DNA from: CAYTZH01 sp964442285
GTDB taxonomy: Bacteria; Myxococcota_A; UBA9160; JAFDET01
Reading direction: 5' to 3'
DNA: 64,000 bases
Assembly (NCBI GenBank): GCA_964442285.1
Contig: CAYTZH010000011.1
Location: 55,380 to 119,379, forward strand
Shown: positions 14,537 through 23,757 of the stretch, in pieces
Layout of the letters: each line of letters starts with the position of its first letter
Numbering within the stretch: the stretch's first letter is position 1
Notes under the pieces: generated by a model
Told to the model about the DNA's origin: nothing
What the model saw: the letters and a program-made list of their open reading frames with translations, nothing else
The model's database searches: none
Program-made: the position numbers and the translations under genes

Positions 14537-15469
14537 TTACTGGATGGGGTTTCGCCCGGAGGGGGCGTCCGCGTTTCGCTGGCGCCCGCGGTCCGGCGAG
14601 GCGGCCTCCAGGCGCTCCAGCAGGCTCGAGGTGTCCCAGCGCGAGCCGCCGAGGGCGGCCACCTCGCCGTAGAACTGGTCGACCAGGGCCGTCACCGGAA
14701 GGTGTGCGCCGTTGCGCCGGGCCTCGGCGAGGGCGATGTCCAGGTCCTTCTGCATCCACTCCACCGCGAAGCCGTGGTCGTACGCGCCCGCGAGCATGGT
14801 CCTCCAGCGGTTGTCCATCTGCCAGGACTGGGCCGCGCCCTGGGAGATCACCTCCACCACGGCGGCCGCGTCCAGCCCTGCGCGCCCGGCGAAGTGCAGC
14901 CCCTCGGCCAGCGCCTGCACCAGGCCCGCGATGCAGATCTGGTTGACCATCTTCGCCAGCTGGCCGCTGCCGGCCGGACCCAGCAGGCGCGTGCAGTGGG
15001 CATAGCAGCCCAGGAGGGGCAGGACGCGATCGAAGGCGGCGGCGTCGCCGCCGGCCATCACCGTGAGGCGTCCCTGCTCGGCGCCGGCCTGGCCGCCGGA
15101 GACGGGCGCGTCGACGACGCCGATCCCGAGGCGGCGGCCGGCCTCGGCGAGCTCCCGGGCGAGCTCGGCAGAGGCGGTGGTGTGGTCCACGAAGACCGAG
15201 CCGGGCGCGAGGGTCGAGAAGGCGCCCGCCTCTCCCAGGCAGACCGCGCGGACGTCGGCGTCGCGGCCCACGCAGGCGAAGACGAAGTCCGCGTCGCGCG
15301 CGGCCTCCGCCGGGCTTCGGGCCACGCGCCCGGCGTATCGGCGCGCCCAGGTCTCCGCCTTCTCGTGGGTGCGGTTGTAGACCGTCACCGCATGGCCGGC
15401 CTCCGCGAGATGCCCGGCCATCGGCCCGCCCATCACGCCGAGTCCGAGGAACGCCACTCTCTCCGCCAC
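14537..15469 (-). CDS. 3-hydroxyisobutyrate dehydrogenase-family NAD(P)-dependent oxidoreductase
   Basis: The 310-residue protein matches beta-hydroxyacid dehydrogenases. It has the Rossmann motif GLGVMGGPMAGHL at residues 9-21, the substrate motif DAPVSGGQAGAEQG, the catalytic Lys in GSGQLAKMVNQ, and the all-helical C-terminal half. The family includes 3-hydroxyisobutyrate dehydrogenase (valine breakdown), tartronate semialdehyde reductase and imine reductases, so the exact substrate is open. The C-terminal 30 residues (PDRGRQRNADAPSGRN) look like an unstructured tail. It sits directly before the PilZ gene (TAA then ATG) and after an ABC exporter set on the same strand. Confidence 0.88.
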   Translation of the reverse strand: MAERVAFLGLGVMGGPMAGHLAEAGHAVTVYNRTHEKAETWARRYAGRVARSPAEAARDADFVFACVGRDADVRAVCLGEAGAFSTLAPGSVFVDHTTASAELARELAEAGRRLGIGVVDAPVSGGQAGAEQGRLTVMAGGDAAAFDRVLPLLGCYAHCTRLLGPAGSGQLAKMVNQICIAGLVQALAEGLHFAGRAGLDAAAVVEVISQGAAQSWQMDNRWRTMLAGAYDHGFAVEWMQKDLDIALAEARRNGAHLPVTALVDQFYGEVAALGGSRWDTSSLLERLEAASPDRGRQRNADAPSGRNPIQ

Positions 15470-15481
15470 GGGATCCTCCTC

Positions 15482-16225
15482 TCAGTCCGCTGCGCCGCGT
15501 CGGTAGGCATGTGCGGCCCAGAACGCGGCGGATACGGCCAGCAGCAGGGACACGACCGGATAGGTCCAGCCGGGCCAGCCCGGCCAGTAGGCGATGCGCG
15601 CCGCGAGCTCGGGGTCGTCGGCCCAGGCGCGCAGCAGGCCCAGGTACAGCCAGTACCACGGATTCCAGGCCAGCAGCAGCTGCCAGGGCATGGGCGCCAG
15701 CAGCAGGATCGCGGGCGCGAGACTCGCCGAGCCGGCGATCTTGCCGAGGGCGAGGCCCTCGATCTTGTTCGACGCCGCGGCGCCCAGGGCCAGCATGATC
15801 GCCGGCGCGAGCGCCGCATTCGCCAGCATCATGGCCGCGAACCGTCCCGGGTGGGCCACGGGACGGCCGTAGACGCCCGCGCACAGGAGGCTCACGAGCC
15901 CGGCGAGGAGCAGCCCTGCGACGGTCAGGTAGCCGTAGAGGGTCCGCTCGCGCAGGGGCAGCACCCGCAGCAGCAGCCAGGTTCGCGTCTCGCGCTCCTC
16001 GATCAGCACGAAGCCGAGCACCTGTCCGACCAGCATGCTGGCCAGCAGCGGTCCGAACGGCGCCGCGTACAGGCCCGCGTCCTCGAGCGGGACCCAGGGC
16101 ACGAGCAGCCGCATCGCGCCGGCGATCACCGCCGCGTAGAAGGCCAGGAACAGCAGGAAGCGGTCGCGCCACACGCCGCGGACGTCCTTGCGCAGGAGCA
16201 GCGCGATCTGCGCCCGCTCGCTCAC
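15482..16225 (-). CDS. ABC-2 type exporter permease (second subunit)
   Basis: A 247-residue integral membrane protein with about six hydrophobic segments, starting at GTG 16225 and overlapping the upstream permease stop by 4 bp (GTGA). It opens with a basic amphipathic helix (RAQIALLLRKDVRGVWRDR) typical of ABC-2 permeases. The motif EERETRTWLLLRVLPL resembles the cytosolic loop of CcmB/ABC-2 subunits. Together with the permease at 16222 and the ATPase at 16924 it forms one exporter. The substrate is unknown: candidates are drugs, lipids or polysaccharide precursors. Confidence 0.8.
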   Translation of the reverse strand: MSERAQIALLLRKDVRGVWRDRFLLFLAFYAAVIAGAMRLLVPWVPLEDAGLYAAPFGPLLASMLVGQVLGFVLIEERETRTWLLLRVLPLRERTLYGYLTVAGLLLAGLVSLLCAGVYGRPVAHPGRFAAMMLANAALAPAIMLALGAAASNKIEGLALGKIAGSASLAPAILLLAPMPWQLLLAWNPWYWLYLGLLRAWADDPELAARIAYWPGWPGWTYPVVSLLLAVSAAFWAAHAYRRGAAD

Positions 16226-16923
16226 GGCGCCTCCGCCCAGACCTTCGTGCGCGCGGCGATCCACGCCACACCCACGAGGTTCCAGACCGCCAGGGCGGCC
16301 GTCTGGAGCGCCCAGTCGCCGGCGCCGAGCTCTCCCCGGGCCAGGGCGCCGAACACGCCGAGCGCCGGATCGCTCGGCACCCAGAGGGTGGCCGCCCGTG
16401 GCAGGAGGCCGAAGTGGGCCGCGAAGGGCAGGGAGTAGACGGTCACCGGCACGATCGAGCCGATCAGGAAGCGGGTGAACTCGCTGAACACGCCGGCCAG
16501 GGCAACGCCGAGCAAGCCCGAGAGCGTGACGGTGAGGAACAGCGGGAGCGCGAGTGCGAGGACGGCGCCGTCGAGGCCGAGGCTGCCGACGTACACCAGC
16601 AGGCCCGCCCCGGTGCCCAGCAGCGCCGTGGCCAGCACCAGGCCCAAGGCGGCCTCCAGGGGCCGCAGCGGCGTGACCACCAGCGCCAGATCGCTGCGCT
16701 CGTTGCGCTCGAGGTAGCGGTGGGCGGCGACCAGGTAGATCCCGAGGGTTCCGGGCTCCCCGAGCAGGAAGGCGGGGATCCACACCTCGGCGAAGGCCGC
16801 GGCCGGGGTGAAGCGGAAGACCAGCACGGTGGCGAGCGCCACGCCGAAGTAGATCTGGGGGAAGCGGGAGCGGGCCTGGACCGCCAGGGCCAGGCGCGCG
16901 GCCCGGAGCACGCGACGCAGCAT
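16222..16923 (-). CDS. ABC-2 type exporter permease (first subunit)
   Basis: The 233-residue protein begins MLRRVLRAARLALAVQARSR, a basic N terminus followed by five to six membrane segments. Its cytosolic loop (ERNERSDLALVVTPLRP) is analogous to that of fluoroquinolone-type ABC-2 permeases. It starts 3 bp after the stop of the ATPase gene and ends in a 4-bp overlap with the second permease. Two different permeases with one ATPase imply a heterodimeric membrane core. Substrate and direction are inferred from family (export). Confidence 0.8.
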   Translation of the reverse strand: MLRRVLRAARLALAVQARSRFPQIYFGVALATVLVFRFTPAAAFAEVWIPAFLLGEPGTLGIYLVAAHRYLERNERSDLALVVTPLRPLEAALGLVLATALLGTGAGLLVYVGSLGLDGAVLALALPLFLTVTLSGLLGVALAGVFSEFTRFLIGSIVPVTVYSLPFAAHFGLLPRAATLWVPSDPALGVFGALARGELGAGDWALQTAALAVWNLVGVAWIAARTKVWAEAP

Positions 16924-17781
16924 CTAGACGAGGCTCCGGCCGGTGACCTCGAGGAAGACGTCCTCGAGGCTCGGCTCCAGGGTGTGGATCGTCTCCACGT
17001 CGGTTCCGGCCAGGAGCGCGAGGAACGCGCGCTTCTCCTCCCCGCGCTCCAGGGAGAACTCGCGGGGGACGAGGCCCCCGTTCTCCCGTACCTCGACCCG
17101 TACCCGCCGCCGGTGGTGGGCCAGCTTCAGGTCGCGGGGCGCGTCGAGGGCCGCGATGCGGCCGCCCGCCAGGAAGGCCACCCGATCGCAGAGCGTGTCG
17201 GCGACGGTCATGTCGTGGGTGGTGAGGAAGACCGTCGTGCCCTCCCGGGCCCGCTCCCGGATCAGCTCCCGGATCAGCACCGCGTGCTGGGGGTCCTGGC
17301 CGGTGGTGGGCTCGTCGAGGAACCAGAGTCGCGGCCGGTTCAGCAGGGAGCGCGCCAGGACCACGCGCATGCGCATGCCCTTGGAGTACTGCCCGACCGG
17401 TCGGCGGTCGCTGGGAGGGAGGTCGAGCCGCTCGAGGATCGCCGGGGCCGACTCCACGGCACCGCCGAAGAAGCCGGCGTAGAACTCCAGGTTCTCGCGG
17501 GCCGTGAGCCGCTCGTAGAGGTTCGGGAACTCGAAGCAGACCCCGATTGCGTCGAAGTAGTCGGGTCCGGTGGCGGCGAGGTCGCGGCCGAAGACCTCGG
17601 CGCGGCCCGTATAGCCCGAGAGGATGCGCGTGAGGAGCTTCTGGGTGGTGCTCTTGCCGGAGCCGTTCGGCCCCAGGAAGCCGAAGACCTCGCCCTCGGC
17701 GATCCCGAAGTCCAGGTCCTTCAGGACCACGTCCTCGGCGCCCGGGTACCGGAAGCTGAGGTGGTCGACCCGAACGATCAT
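16924..17781 (-). CDS. ABC transporter ATP-binding protein (ABC-2 exporter)
   Basis: A 285-residue ATPase with Walker A GPNGSGKST near residue 38, Q-loop region, signature QYSKGMRMRVVLARSL, Walker B RLWFLDEPTTGQDP and the switch His in TTHD. The degenerate signature SKGM instead of LSGGQ is usual for ABC-2 exporters of the CcmA/NatA type. A C-terminal extension (about 215-285, RVRVEVREN... LEPSLEDVFLEVTG) is the usual regulatory tail. It is the first gene of a three-gene unit with the two permeases. ATG 17781 is the natural family start. Confidence 0.9.
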   Translation of the reverse strand: MIVRVDHLSFRYPGAEDVVLKDLDFGIAEGEVFGFLGPNGSGKSTTQKLLTRILSGYTGRAEVFGRDLAATGPDYFDAIGVCFEFPNLYERLTARENLEFYAGFFGGAVESAPAILERLDLPPSDRRPVGQYSKGMRMRVVLARSLLNRPRLWFLDEPTTGQDPQHAVLIRELIRERAREGTTVFLTTHDMTVADTLCDRVAFLAGGRIAALDAPRDLKLAHHRRRVRVEVRENGGLVPREFSLERGEEKRAFLALLAGTDVETIHTLEPSLEDVFLEVTGRSLV

Positions 17782-17912
17782 GGCGTCGGCAGGATACCGC
17801 CTGCTCGGGACCCGGCTCGGCCGGGTGGTCGAAGCCCCGCCCCCCGCCAACCACGACCCCTGCTCGCCCGCCACGCGCCCCTCGCGCGGCGGGACGAGGC
17901 CGTGCTCTCGCC

Positions 17913-18998
17913 TCAGCCGCTCTCTTCGACCCAGGCCTCGAGGTCCTCGGGCAGGTGGCGGGGATCGTCGGCGATGCGCCCGAGCGCGCGGCCGGGCACG
18001 TGCTCGAACATCTGCTCGAAGTGCTCCGCGATGCGGTCGCTGAACAGACCGACCGTGCGCAGGGACGGGATGATGAAGCCCCGCACGGCACCCCGGCGCA
18101 CCTTCTCCGGGGCGCTCTCCCGGGCGATGCGCTGCCGCTCGGCCACCAGGACCGGGACGACCTCCCGCAGGTCGAGACCGGCCTCCGCCATCACCTGGAA
18201 GGCCGAGTCCCGCAGCGCGCTGCCGCCGCGGGAGTCGATGAGCAGCCGGGTGGCCTCGAAGGCGAAGTCCTCGAGCTCGGCGCGCCCCGCGTCCGAGAGC
18301 CGCGGGATCACGTGCTGCAGGTACTTGATCCCGTAGCCCGTGTGCCGCGCCTCGTCCCGGGACACCAGGGTCAGGAGCTGGCGCAGCAGCGGCTCGCGGG
18401 TGGCGTTGCGCATGTCGCGGAACATGAAGAGCGCGAGCCCCTCGGTGACCACCTGCATGCCGACCGCCTTCATCTGCCAGCTCTCGCTGGCCAGGACCGT
18501 GTCGAGCAGCTTCTTGATGCCGGGCGCGATGGGCCGGACCTCGCCGAGCTTGCGGATGAACGCCGCAAACACCTCCACGTGTCGGGCCTCGTCGAGGGTC
18601 TGGGTGGCGGCGTAGAACTTGGCGTCCATGTCCGGGACGGCGTTGACGAGCTGGGCCGCCACCATGAGCGCCCCCTGCTCGCCGTGGAGGAAGTTCGAGA
18701 GCGCGAACGTCGCCATTCCGCTCGACACCTTCCAGCGCACGTCCGCCGGGAGCCGCTTCCAGTAGTCGGTCTCCTGGATCGGCAGGGGCCCCAGGGAGAA
18801 CGAGGCTGCGAAGGCCTCCCGGTCGAGCTCCCGCGCCCAGTCGAGGTCGCGCAGGGCGATCCACTGGCGCTCGAGGGCGTTGGCGTAGAGCGTGCGGAGT
18901 TCGTCGATCTCGGGCTCGTAGTGCCAGCTGTAGACGGCCTCGAGGGCGGCGCGGACGCCTTCCGCTCCGCTCGGGTGCTTCTCGGACAGCTTCGTCAC
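17913..18998 (-). CDS. ferritin-like diiron oxygenase/oxidase (AurF/R2-like)
   Basis: The 361-residue all-helical protein has the full set of ligands for a carboxylate-bridged diiron centre. Glu107 lies in LHGEQG, Glu137/His140 in TLDEARH, Glu186 in VTEGL and Glu216/His219 in SRDEARH. This pattern matches ribonucleotide-reductase R2-like and AurF-type proteins, which activate O2 for hydroxylation, N-oxygenation or desaturation. Lack of a neighbouring large ribonucleotide reductase subunit argues against a role in dNTP synthesis. GTG 18998 has GGAGGAA upstream and overlaps the stop of the gntR-type gene by 4 bp, so regulator and enzyme are translationally coupled. Confidence 0.85.
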   Translation of the reverse strand: MTKLSEKHPSGAEGVRAALEAVYSWHYEPEIDELRTLYANALERQWIALRDLDWARELDREAFAASFSLGPLPIQETDYWKRLPADVRWKVSSGMATFALSNFLHGEQGALMVAAQLVNAVPDMDAKFYAATQTLDEARHVEVFAAFIRKLGEVRPIAPGIKKLLDTVLASESWQMKAVGMQVVTEGLALFMFRDMRNATREPLLRQLLTLVSRDEARHTGYGIKYLQHVIPRLSDAGRAELEDFAFEATRLLIDSRGGSALRDSAFQVMAEAGLDLREVVPVLVAERQRIARESAPEKVRRGAVRGFIIPSLRTVGLFSDRIAEHFEQMFEHVPGRALGRIADDPRHLPEDLEAWVEESG

Positions 18999-19738
18999 GG
19001 CATTCCTCCAGGTGCGCGGCGCGCGTCGGACGTCGCCGCGCGCGCCTCCAGGGACTTGAGCAGTTGCTCCCGGCCGCTGCGCAGCAGCCGCCGTACGCCC
19101 TCCTCGGCCGCCAGGGCGTCGCGTTCGGTGAGGGCCGCGTCGACCGCCTCCGCGATGGGCGCGACCACGTTGCGGGGCGGACGCAGGCGCTGGCGGGTGC
19201 GCACCAGGCGCTCGACGAAGAGGCGCCGCAGCGCGGCGCGCACCATCCGCAGCACCCGGTTGCGGGTGGCGACCGCGATCAGCTCCATGAGCTCGTCGAT
19301 CGTCTCCACGTAGACCTCGTCGGTGAGGCCGCGTCGGGACAGGCGCGCGAGCAGCGTGCGCGCCCGGCACAGCTCCTCTTCGCTCGCGCGCTCCACGGCG
19401 AAGCGCACGGCCCCCGCCAGCAGCAGCTCGTGGACGTCCAGCCACTGGGCCACCAGCTGCGGGTCCGGGCGGTGGTCGAGGTGCAGCAGGGGGCCGAGGA
19501 CGTCCAGGCTGGCCTGCTCCAGGGGCGCCACCCGCGCGCCGCCACCGCGGCGGATCTCGATCAGGCGCTGCTGCTCGAGCTTGCGCAGGGCCTCGCGCAC
19601 CGAGCTCCGGTGGGCGCCGTGGGCGGCGGCCAGATCGCGCTCGGACGGCAGCCGCTCGCCGGGGCTCCAGCGGCCGCGCAGGATCTCGTCGCGGAGCTCC
19701 CGGGCGATGGCGTCGGGGCGGGATGCGCACTCGGACAC
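18995..19738 (-). CDS. GntR/FadR-family transcriptional regulator
   Basis: The 247-residue protein has an N-terminal winged helix of the GntR type (PGERLPSERDLAAAHGAHRSSVREALRKL) and an all-helical C-terminal effector domain of about 150 residues of the FCD/FadR kind. The His/Asp metal ligands of typical FCD domains are not obvious, so a fatty acyl or other organic ligand is possible. GTG 19738 follows GGAGG at good spacing. It is directly upstream of, and overlaps, the diiron gene, which is its most likely target along with its own promoter. Confidence 0.85.
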   Translation of the reverse strand: MSECASRPDAIARELRDEILRGRWSPGERLPSERDLAAAHGAHRSSVREALRKLEQQRLIEIRRGGGARVAPLEQASLDVLGPLLHLDHRPDPQLVAQWLDVHELLLAGAVRFAVERASEEELCRARTLLARLSRRGLTDEVYVETIDELMELIAVATRNRVLRMVRAALRRLFVERLVRTRQRLRPPRNVVAPIAEAVDAALTERDALAAEEGVRRLLRSGREQLLKSLEARAATSDARRAPGGMP

Positions 19739-19806
19739 CGGGCCTCCGGGCGGCCGACGGGTCGGCGGGGAGGTCGCCGACCGGGGCCAGGATTGGTCGG
19801 ACCAGT

Positions 19807-21231
19807 CTACCCCTCGGCGTCGGGGGTCGGCAAGCCGCCGTCGCCCCGGCGCGGGACGCCCAGGGGCGCGCGCCGGGTCCAGCGACCCGTAGAGAGCCAG
19901 AGCCCGTTGCCGGCGGTCACCACCACGGCGCCCACCAGGCTGGCGGCGAAGACCCCGCTGGGACCCCAGTCCAGCCGGAGCGAGAGGAAGTAGCCGAGGG
20001 GCAGGGTCAGGAGCAGCGAGTTGCCCAGGGTGAGCAGCATGGGCACCTGCACGTCGCCGGCGCCCTGGAGGGCCCGGAAGAACACGAAGAAGAAGGCCCA
20101 CACGGCGAAGGTCCCGGCCTGGTACAGGAGCATCTGCGAGCCGATGGCGATCACGGCCGGGTCGTCGGCGAAGAGCCGGAGGACGGGCTCCCGGAAGAAC
20201 GCCAGGCCGAGGGCCACGCTCCACAGCAGGACGACGTGGGCGGCCAGGCCGACGCCGATCGAGCGCCAGGCGCGGGGTACGTTGCGCGCCCCGAGGCTCT
20301 GTCCCACGAGGGTGCTGGTGGCGCCGGCCAGGGGGAAGGCGAGCATCGGACCGACCATCGAGAGCCTCAGCCCGATGGAGTAGGCCGCCTGGGCCTCGTC
20401 GCCGAAGCGCCCCATGAGCCGGATGAACACCACGTTGACGAGGAAGCCGCCGATCATCTGCAGGGCGGGCGGCCAGGAGAGACCGGCGATCCGCGCGATG
20501 GCCGCGCGGTCGGGCCGCAGGTGGTGCAGCCGGAGATGCACCCGGCTCTTGCCTCGGAACAGCACCCAGTACGCGACGCCCAGGCCGGCGACCTGGCCGA
20601 TCGCCATGCCGTAGGCCGCCCCGCGCACGCCGAGGGCCGGGGCGCCCAGGTGGCCGAACATGAGACACCACTCGCCGAGGAGCGAGAGGCCCGCCTGGAG
20701 CACGCTGACCAGGAGCGGCGTGGTGGCGTCGCCCGCACCGTTGAGGATGGCGTTGAAGAGGAAGCCGAAGACGAAGCCGAAGTTGAGCAGGAACACCAGG
20801 CGCACGTAGGGCGTGCCCTCCCGCAGCACCTCGTCGGAGACGTTGAGGCCCCCCAGCAGCGCGGGGCCCAGGGCGTAGCCGAGCACGGCGACGACCAGGG
20901 AGAAGGCGCCGCCCATCAGGACCACCTGGCCGGCCACGTGCTCGGCCGCCTCCGGCCGGCCCTCGCCGACACAGCGGGAGATCAGGCCCTGGGCGCCGAA
21001 GCTGGCGCCCATCACCAGCATGAACACCACCTGACGCAAAGCCTGGTTGGTGACCACCACGGCCGTGGTGGCGTCCTCGCCGAGCCGGGCTAGGAAGCTC
21101 AGATCGGTGAGCTGGAAGACGACGCCGCTCCCGCTCTGGGCGAGCAGGGGCAGGGCCAGGACGCCGAGGGAGACCAGCAGGCTGCCCCGGGTGTGGTCGC
21201 GGTCGCGCCAGCCCACGCGTCCGCGCTTCAC
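19807..21231 (-). CDS. MATE-family multidrug/toxin efflux transporter
   Basis: A 474-residue membrane protein with 12 predicted helices in two related halves of about 220 residues (compare NAILNGAGDATTPLLVSVLQ with FFRALQGAGDVQVPMLLTLG). Both halves carry the MATE-type GAGD motif followed by P/LLL. MATE carriers expel cationic drugs or flavin-like compounds using Na+ or H+. The gene is divergent from the response-regulator gene at 21399 and follows no operon partner. The substrate cannot be inferred. Confidence 0.9.
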   Translation of the reverse strand: MKRGRVGWRDRDHTRGSLLVSLGVLALPLLAQSGSGVVFQLTDLSFLARLGEDATTAVVVTNQALRQVVFMLVMGASFGAQGLISRCVGEGRPEAAEHVAGQVVLMGGAFSLVVAVLGYALGPALLGGLNVSDEVLREGTPYVRLVFLLNFGFVFGFLFNAILNGAGDATTPLLVSVLQAGLSLLGEWCLMFGHLGAPALGVRGAAYGMAIGQVAGLGVAYWVLFRGKSRVHLRLHHLRPDRAAIARIAGLSWPPALQMIGGFLVNVVFIRLMGRFGDEAQAAYSIGLRLSMVGPMLAFPLAGATSTLVGQSLGARNVPRAWRSIGVGLAAHVVLLWSVALGLAFFREPVLRLFADDPAVIAIGSQMLLYQAGTFAVWAFFFVFFRALQGAGDVQVPMLLTLGNSLLLTLPLGYFLSLRLDWGPSGVFAASLVGAVVVTAGNGLWLSTGRWTRRAPLGVPRRGDGGLPTPDAEG

Positions 21232-21398
21232 GAGCGGTCGAGATCCATGGGGGGCGGCATGGTACTCGAACCCGCCGCCGTCGCGCGGAGCTGCGTCCGT
21301 GCTGCCGGCGGGCTTCTGGGGGGCATCCCGGAGCCGATCCCCGGACCCAAGCCCGGGCCCGGGATGGCCGATACGCGCGGCGGGGGACGGGGCCGCCC

Positions 21399-22307
21399 AT
21401 GGCGACGCTGCTGGTGATCGACGACTGCGAGGCCGCGCGCGCGGGGATCCTGCGCGCGTTGGACGACGCGGGTCTGTTCCGCCGCACGGTGCAGGCGGGC
21501 GACGGGGTCTCGGGGCTCAAGCTCCTGCTCTCCGAGCAGCCGGACATGGTGGTCTGTGACCTCGAGATGCCCGGCCTCGACGGCGAGAAGCTGCTCGCCG
21601 TCAAGGAGTCGCGACCCGAGGTGCGGGACCGGCCCCTGATCTTCCTCACCGCCAGCACGGACCTCGAGCGGCGCGTACGGCTCCTCGACCGGGGCGCCAG
21701 CGACCTGCTCCTCAAGCCCTTCCACCCGGCGGAGCTCATGGCGCGGGTCCGCCTGCACATGCGCATCAAGCGCCTGCAGGACGAGCTCCGGGAGAAGAAC
21801 GAGATCCTCTCCCGGCTCTCCACGACCGACGGGCTCACGGGGCTGCGCAACCGCCGCTTCGTCGACGACCTGCTCAACGTCGAGGTGCTGCGCGCCCGCC
21901 GCTACGGCTCGCAGCTGGCCGTATTGATGGCCGACGTGGACCACTTCAAGCGCGTGAACGACGCCTACGGGCACCCGGCCGGCGACCAGGTGCTGCGGCA
22001 GCTGGCCGAGATCCTGCGCACGCGTCTGCGGGGGAGCGACGTGGCCGGTCGCTACGGCGGCGAGGAGTTCCTGGTGATCCTGGCCCACAACACCCTGGAG
22101 GGCGCGCGGCTGCTGGGGGAGCGCTGGCGCCAGGACTTCGCGGAGCAGCGCTTCGACCTGCCGGACGGCCGCAGCTTCGCGTGCACCCTGAGCGTCGGCA
22201 GCGCCGGCTTCGATCCGGAGCTGCACGCGTCGGCCGCCGACCTGGTGGCCGCCGCCGACGCCGCCCTCTACGAGGCCAAGGCCGCCGGGCGCGACCGGGT
22301 CTGCTAG
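21399..22307 (+). CDS. response regulator with GGDEF diguanylate cyclase output (PleD-like)
   Basis: The 302-residue protein has a receiver domain (residues 1-120) with acceptor Asp54 in VVCDLEMPG and Lys106 in LLLKPFHP. A short coiled linker (123-140) leads to a GGDEF domain. The active site reads GGEEF at 220-224, so catalysis is expected. An RxxD inhibitory site (RGSD, 211-214) sits five residues upstream, so c-di-GMP feedback inhibition is likely. It makes c-di-GMP when phosphorylated. No kinase gene is next to it. A PilZ protein encoded at 13877-14536 is a potential receptor. Confidence 0.92.
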   Translation: MATLLVIDDCEAARAGILRALDDAGLFRRTVQAGDGVSGLKLLLSEQPDMVVCDLEMPGLDGEKLLAVKESRPEVRDRPLIFLTASTDLERRVRLLDRGASDLLLKPFHPAELMARVRLHMRIKRLQDELREKNEILSRLSTTDGLTGLRNRRFVDDLLNVEVLRARRYGSQLAVLMADVDHFKRVNDAYGHPAGDQVLRQLAEILRTRLRGSDVAGRYGGEEFLVILAHNTLEGARLLGERWRQDFAEQRFDLPDGRSFACTLSVGSAGFDPELHASAADLVAAADAALYEAKAAGRDRVC

Positions 22308-22328
22308 GCGGCCGACCCGGCGGCTGGA

Positions 22329-23669
22329 CTAGGGCTCGCCCGTCTCGCGCCGGCGCCGCCAGGCGCGCAGTCGCTCCGCGATCTCCGCCTCCGCGCCGCG
22401 CTCCGTGGGCTCGTAGAAGACCGCGTCCACCAGGGCCTCGGGCAGGTTCCGGTCCGGCACGAACGCCTCCGGAGCGTCGTGGGCGTAGCGGTAGCCGCGG
22501 CCGTAGTCCAGCTGCTGCATGAGCCGCGTCGGCGCGTTGCGCAGGTGCAGGGGGACGGGTAGGGCGCCGCCGGACTCCACCGCCTCCGTCGCCCGGCCCA
22601 GGGCGCGATAGGCGGCATTGCTCTTCGGCGCACAGGCCAGGAAGGTGATGGCCTGGGCCAGGGGGATGCGGCCTTCCGGCATGCCGACGCGCTCGACGGC
22701 GTGGTACGCCCCCATCGCCAGGCCGAGCGCCGCGGGCTCGGCGTTGCCCACGTCCTCCGAGGCGAAGATCACGAGCCGGCGCGCCACGTACAGCGGGTCC
22801 TCGCCGGCGACGAGCAGTCGCGCCGCGTAGTAGAGGGCCGCGTCGGGATCGCTCGCGCGCAGGCTCTTGATGAGCGCGGAGGTCACGTTGAAGTGCTCCT
22901 CGCGCTCCCGGTCGTGGCGGAGCAGGCGCTGGCCCGCCGCCCGCTCCACGGTGTCGGCGTCGAGCCGGGCGCGTCCCTCCTCGGCGGCCAGGGCCGCGGC
23001 CGCCTCCAGCAGGTTGAGGGCGCGGCGCGCATCTCCGTCGGCGGCGGTCGCGATGGCGCCGGTCGCGTCGTCCGCGAAGGGGAGCCCGAGCCGGCCGAGC
23101 CCTCGCTCCGGGTCGGTGCGCGCGCGTTCGAGCACCGCGGCGAGCGCGTCGGCGTCGAGGGGCTCGAGGGTGAAGACGCGACAGCGGGAGAGCAGGGGCG
23201 CCACGACCTCGAACGAGGGGTTCTCTGTCGTGGCACCGATCAGCGTCAGCAGGCCCGCCTCCACGTGGGGCAGCAGGGCGTCCTGCTGGGCTCGGCTCCA
23301 GCGGTGGATCTCGTCGACGAAGAGCACGAAGCGCCGGCCGGAGGCCCGGTCCAGCCGCGCCCGCTTCACCGCCTCGCGGAGCTCGGTGACCCCGGCGAGC
23401 ACCGCCGACAGGGCATGGAAGACGGCGTCCGGGCCCGCCAGCAGCCGCGCCAGGGTGGTCTTGCCGGTCCCCGGCGGCCCCCAGAGGATGAGCGAGGTCA
23501 GCTCGCCGGCGCGCGCGAGGGTGCGCAGGGGAGCCCCGGGACCGACCAGGGTGTCCTGGCCGACCACCTCGTCGAGGCTTCGCGGCCGCATGCGTTCCGC
23601 GAGGGGCGGGGCCGGAGGGCGCGTCCCCGGGGCCGGGCGGTCGAAGAGGCCGGGCTCGCGTTCGCCCAT
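22329..23669 (-). CDS. rarA: replication-associated recombination AAA+ ATPase RarA (MgsA)
   Basis: The 446-residue protein belongs to the RarA/WRNIP1 clamp-loader-like family, which acts at stalled replication forks. It begins with a LFDRP motif near the N terminus, then RPRSLDEVVGQDTL, Walker A WGPPGTGKTT, Walker B FVDEIHR, sensor 1 IGATTENPSFEV and the arginine finger region LLSRCRVF. The C-terminal tetramerisation part has EEHFNVTSALIKSLR and YYAARLLVAGEDP, both diagnostic. ATG 23669 lies 88 bp from the divergent nadK gene. Length is close to the family norm. Confidence 0.95.
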   Translation of the reverse strand: MGEREPGLFDRPAPGTRPPAPPLAERMRPRSLDEVVGQDTLVGPGAPLRTLARAGELTSLILWGPPGTGKTTLARLLAGPDAVFHALSAVLAGVTELREAVKRARLDRASGRRFVLFVDEIHRWSRAQQDALLPHVEAGLLTLIGATTENPSFEVVAPLLSRCRVFTLEPLDADALAAVLERARTDPERGLGRLGLPFADDATGAIATAADGDARRALNLLEAAAALAAEEGRARLDADTVERAAGQRLLRHDREREEHFNVTSALIKSLRASDPDAALYYAARLLVAGEDPLYVARRLVIFASEDVGNAEPAALGLAMGAYHAVERVGMPEGRIPLAQAITFLACAPKSNAAYRALGRATEAVESGGALPVPLHLRNAPTRLMQQLDYGRGYRYAHDAPEAFVPDRNLPEALVDAVFYEPTERGAEAEIAERLRAWRRRRETGEP

Positions 23670-23757
23670 TCGCAGCAGCCTAGCACCGCGCCTGCTAGCA
23701 GCGTCGCGGTCGCTGCCGTACGTTCCGGCTGCGCCCCACCCCCCGCAGCGAGGCGCC

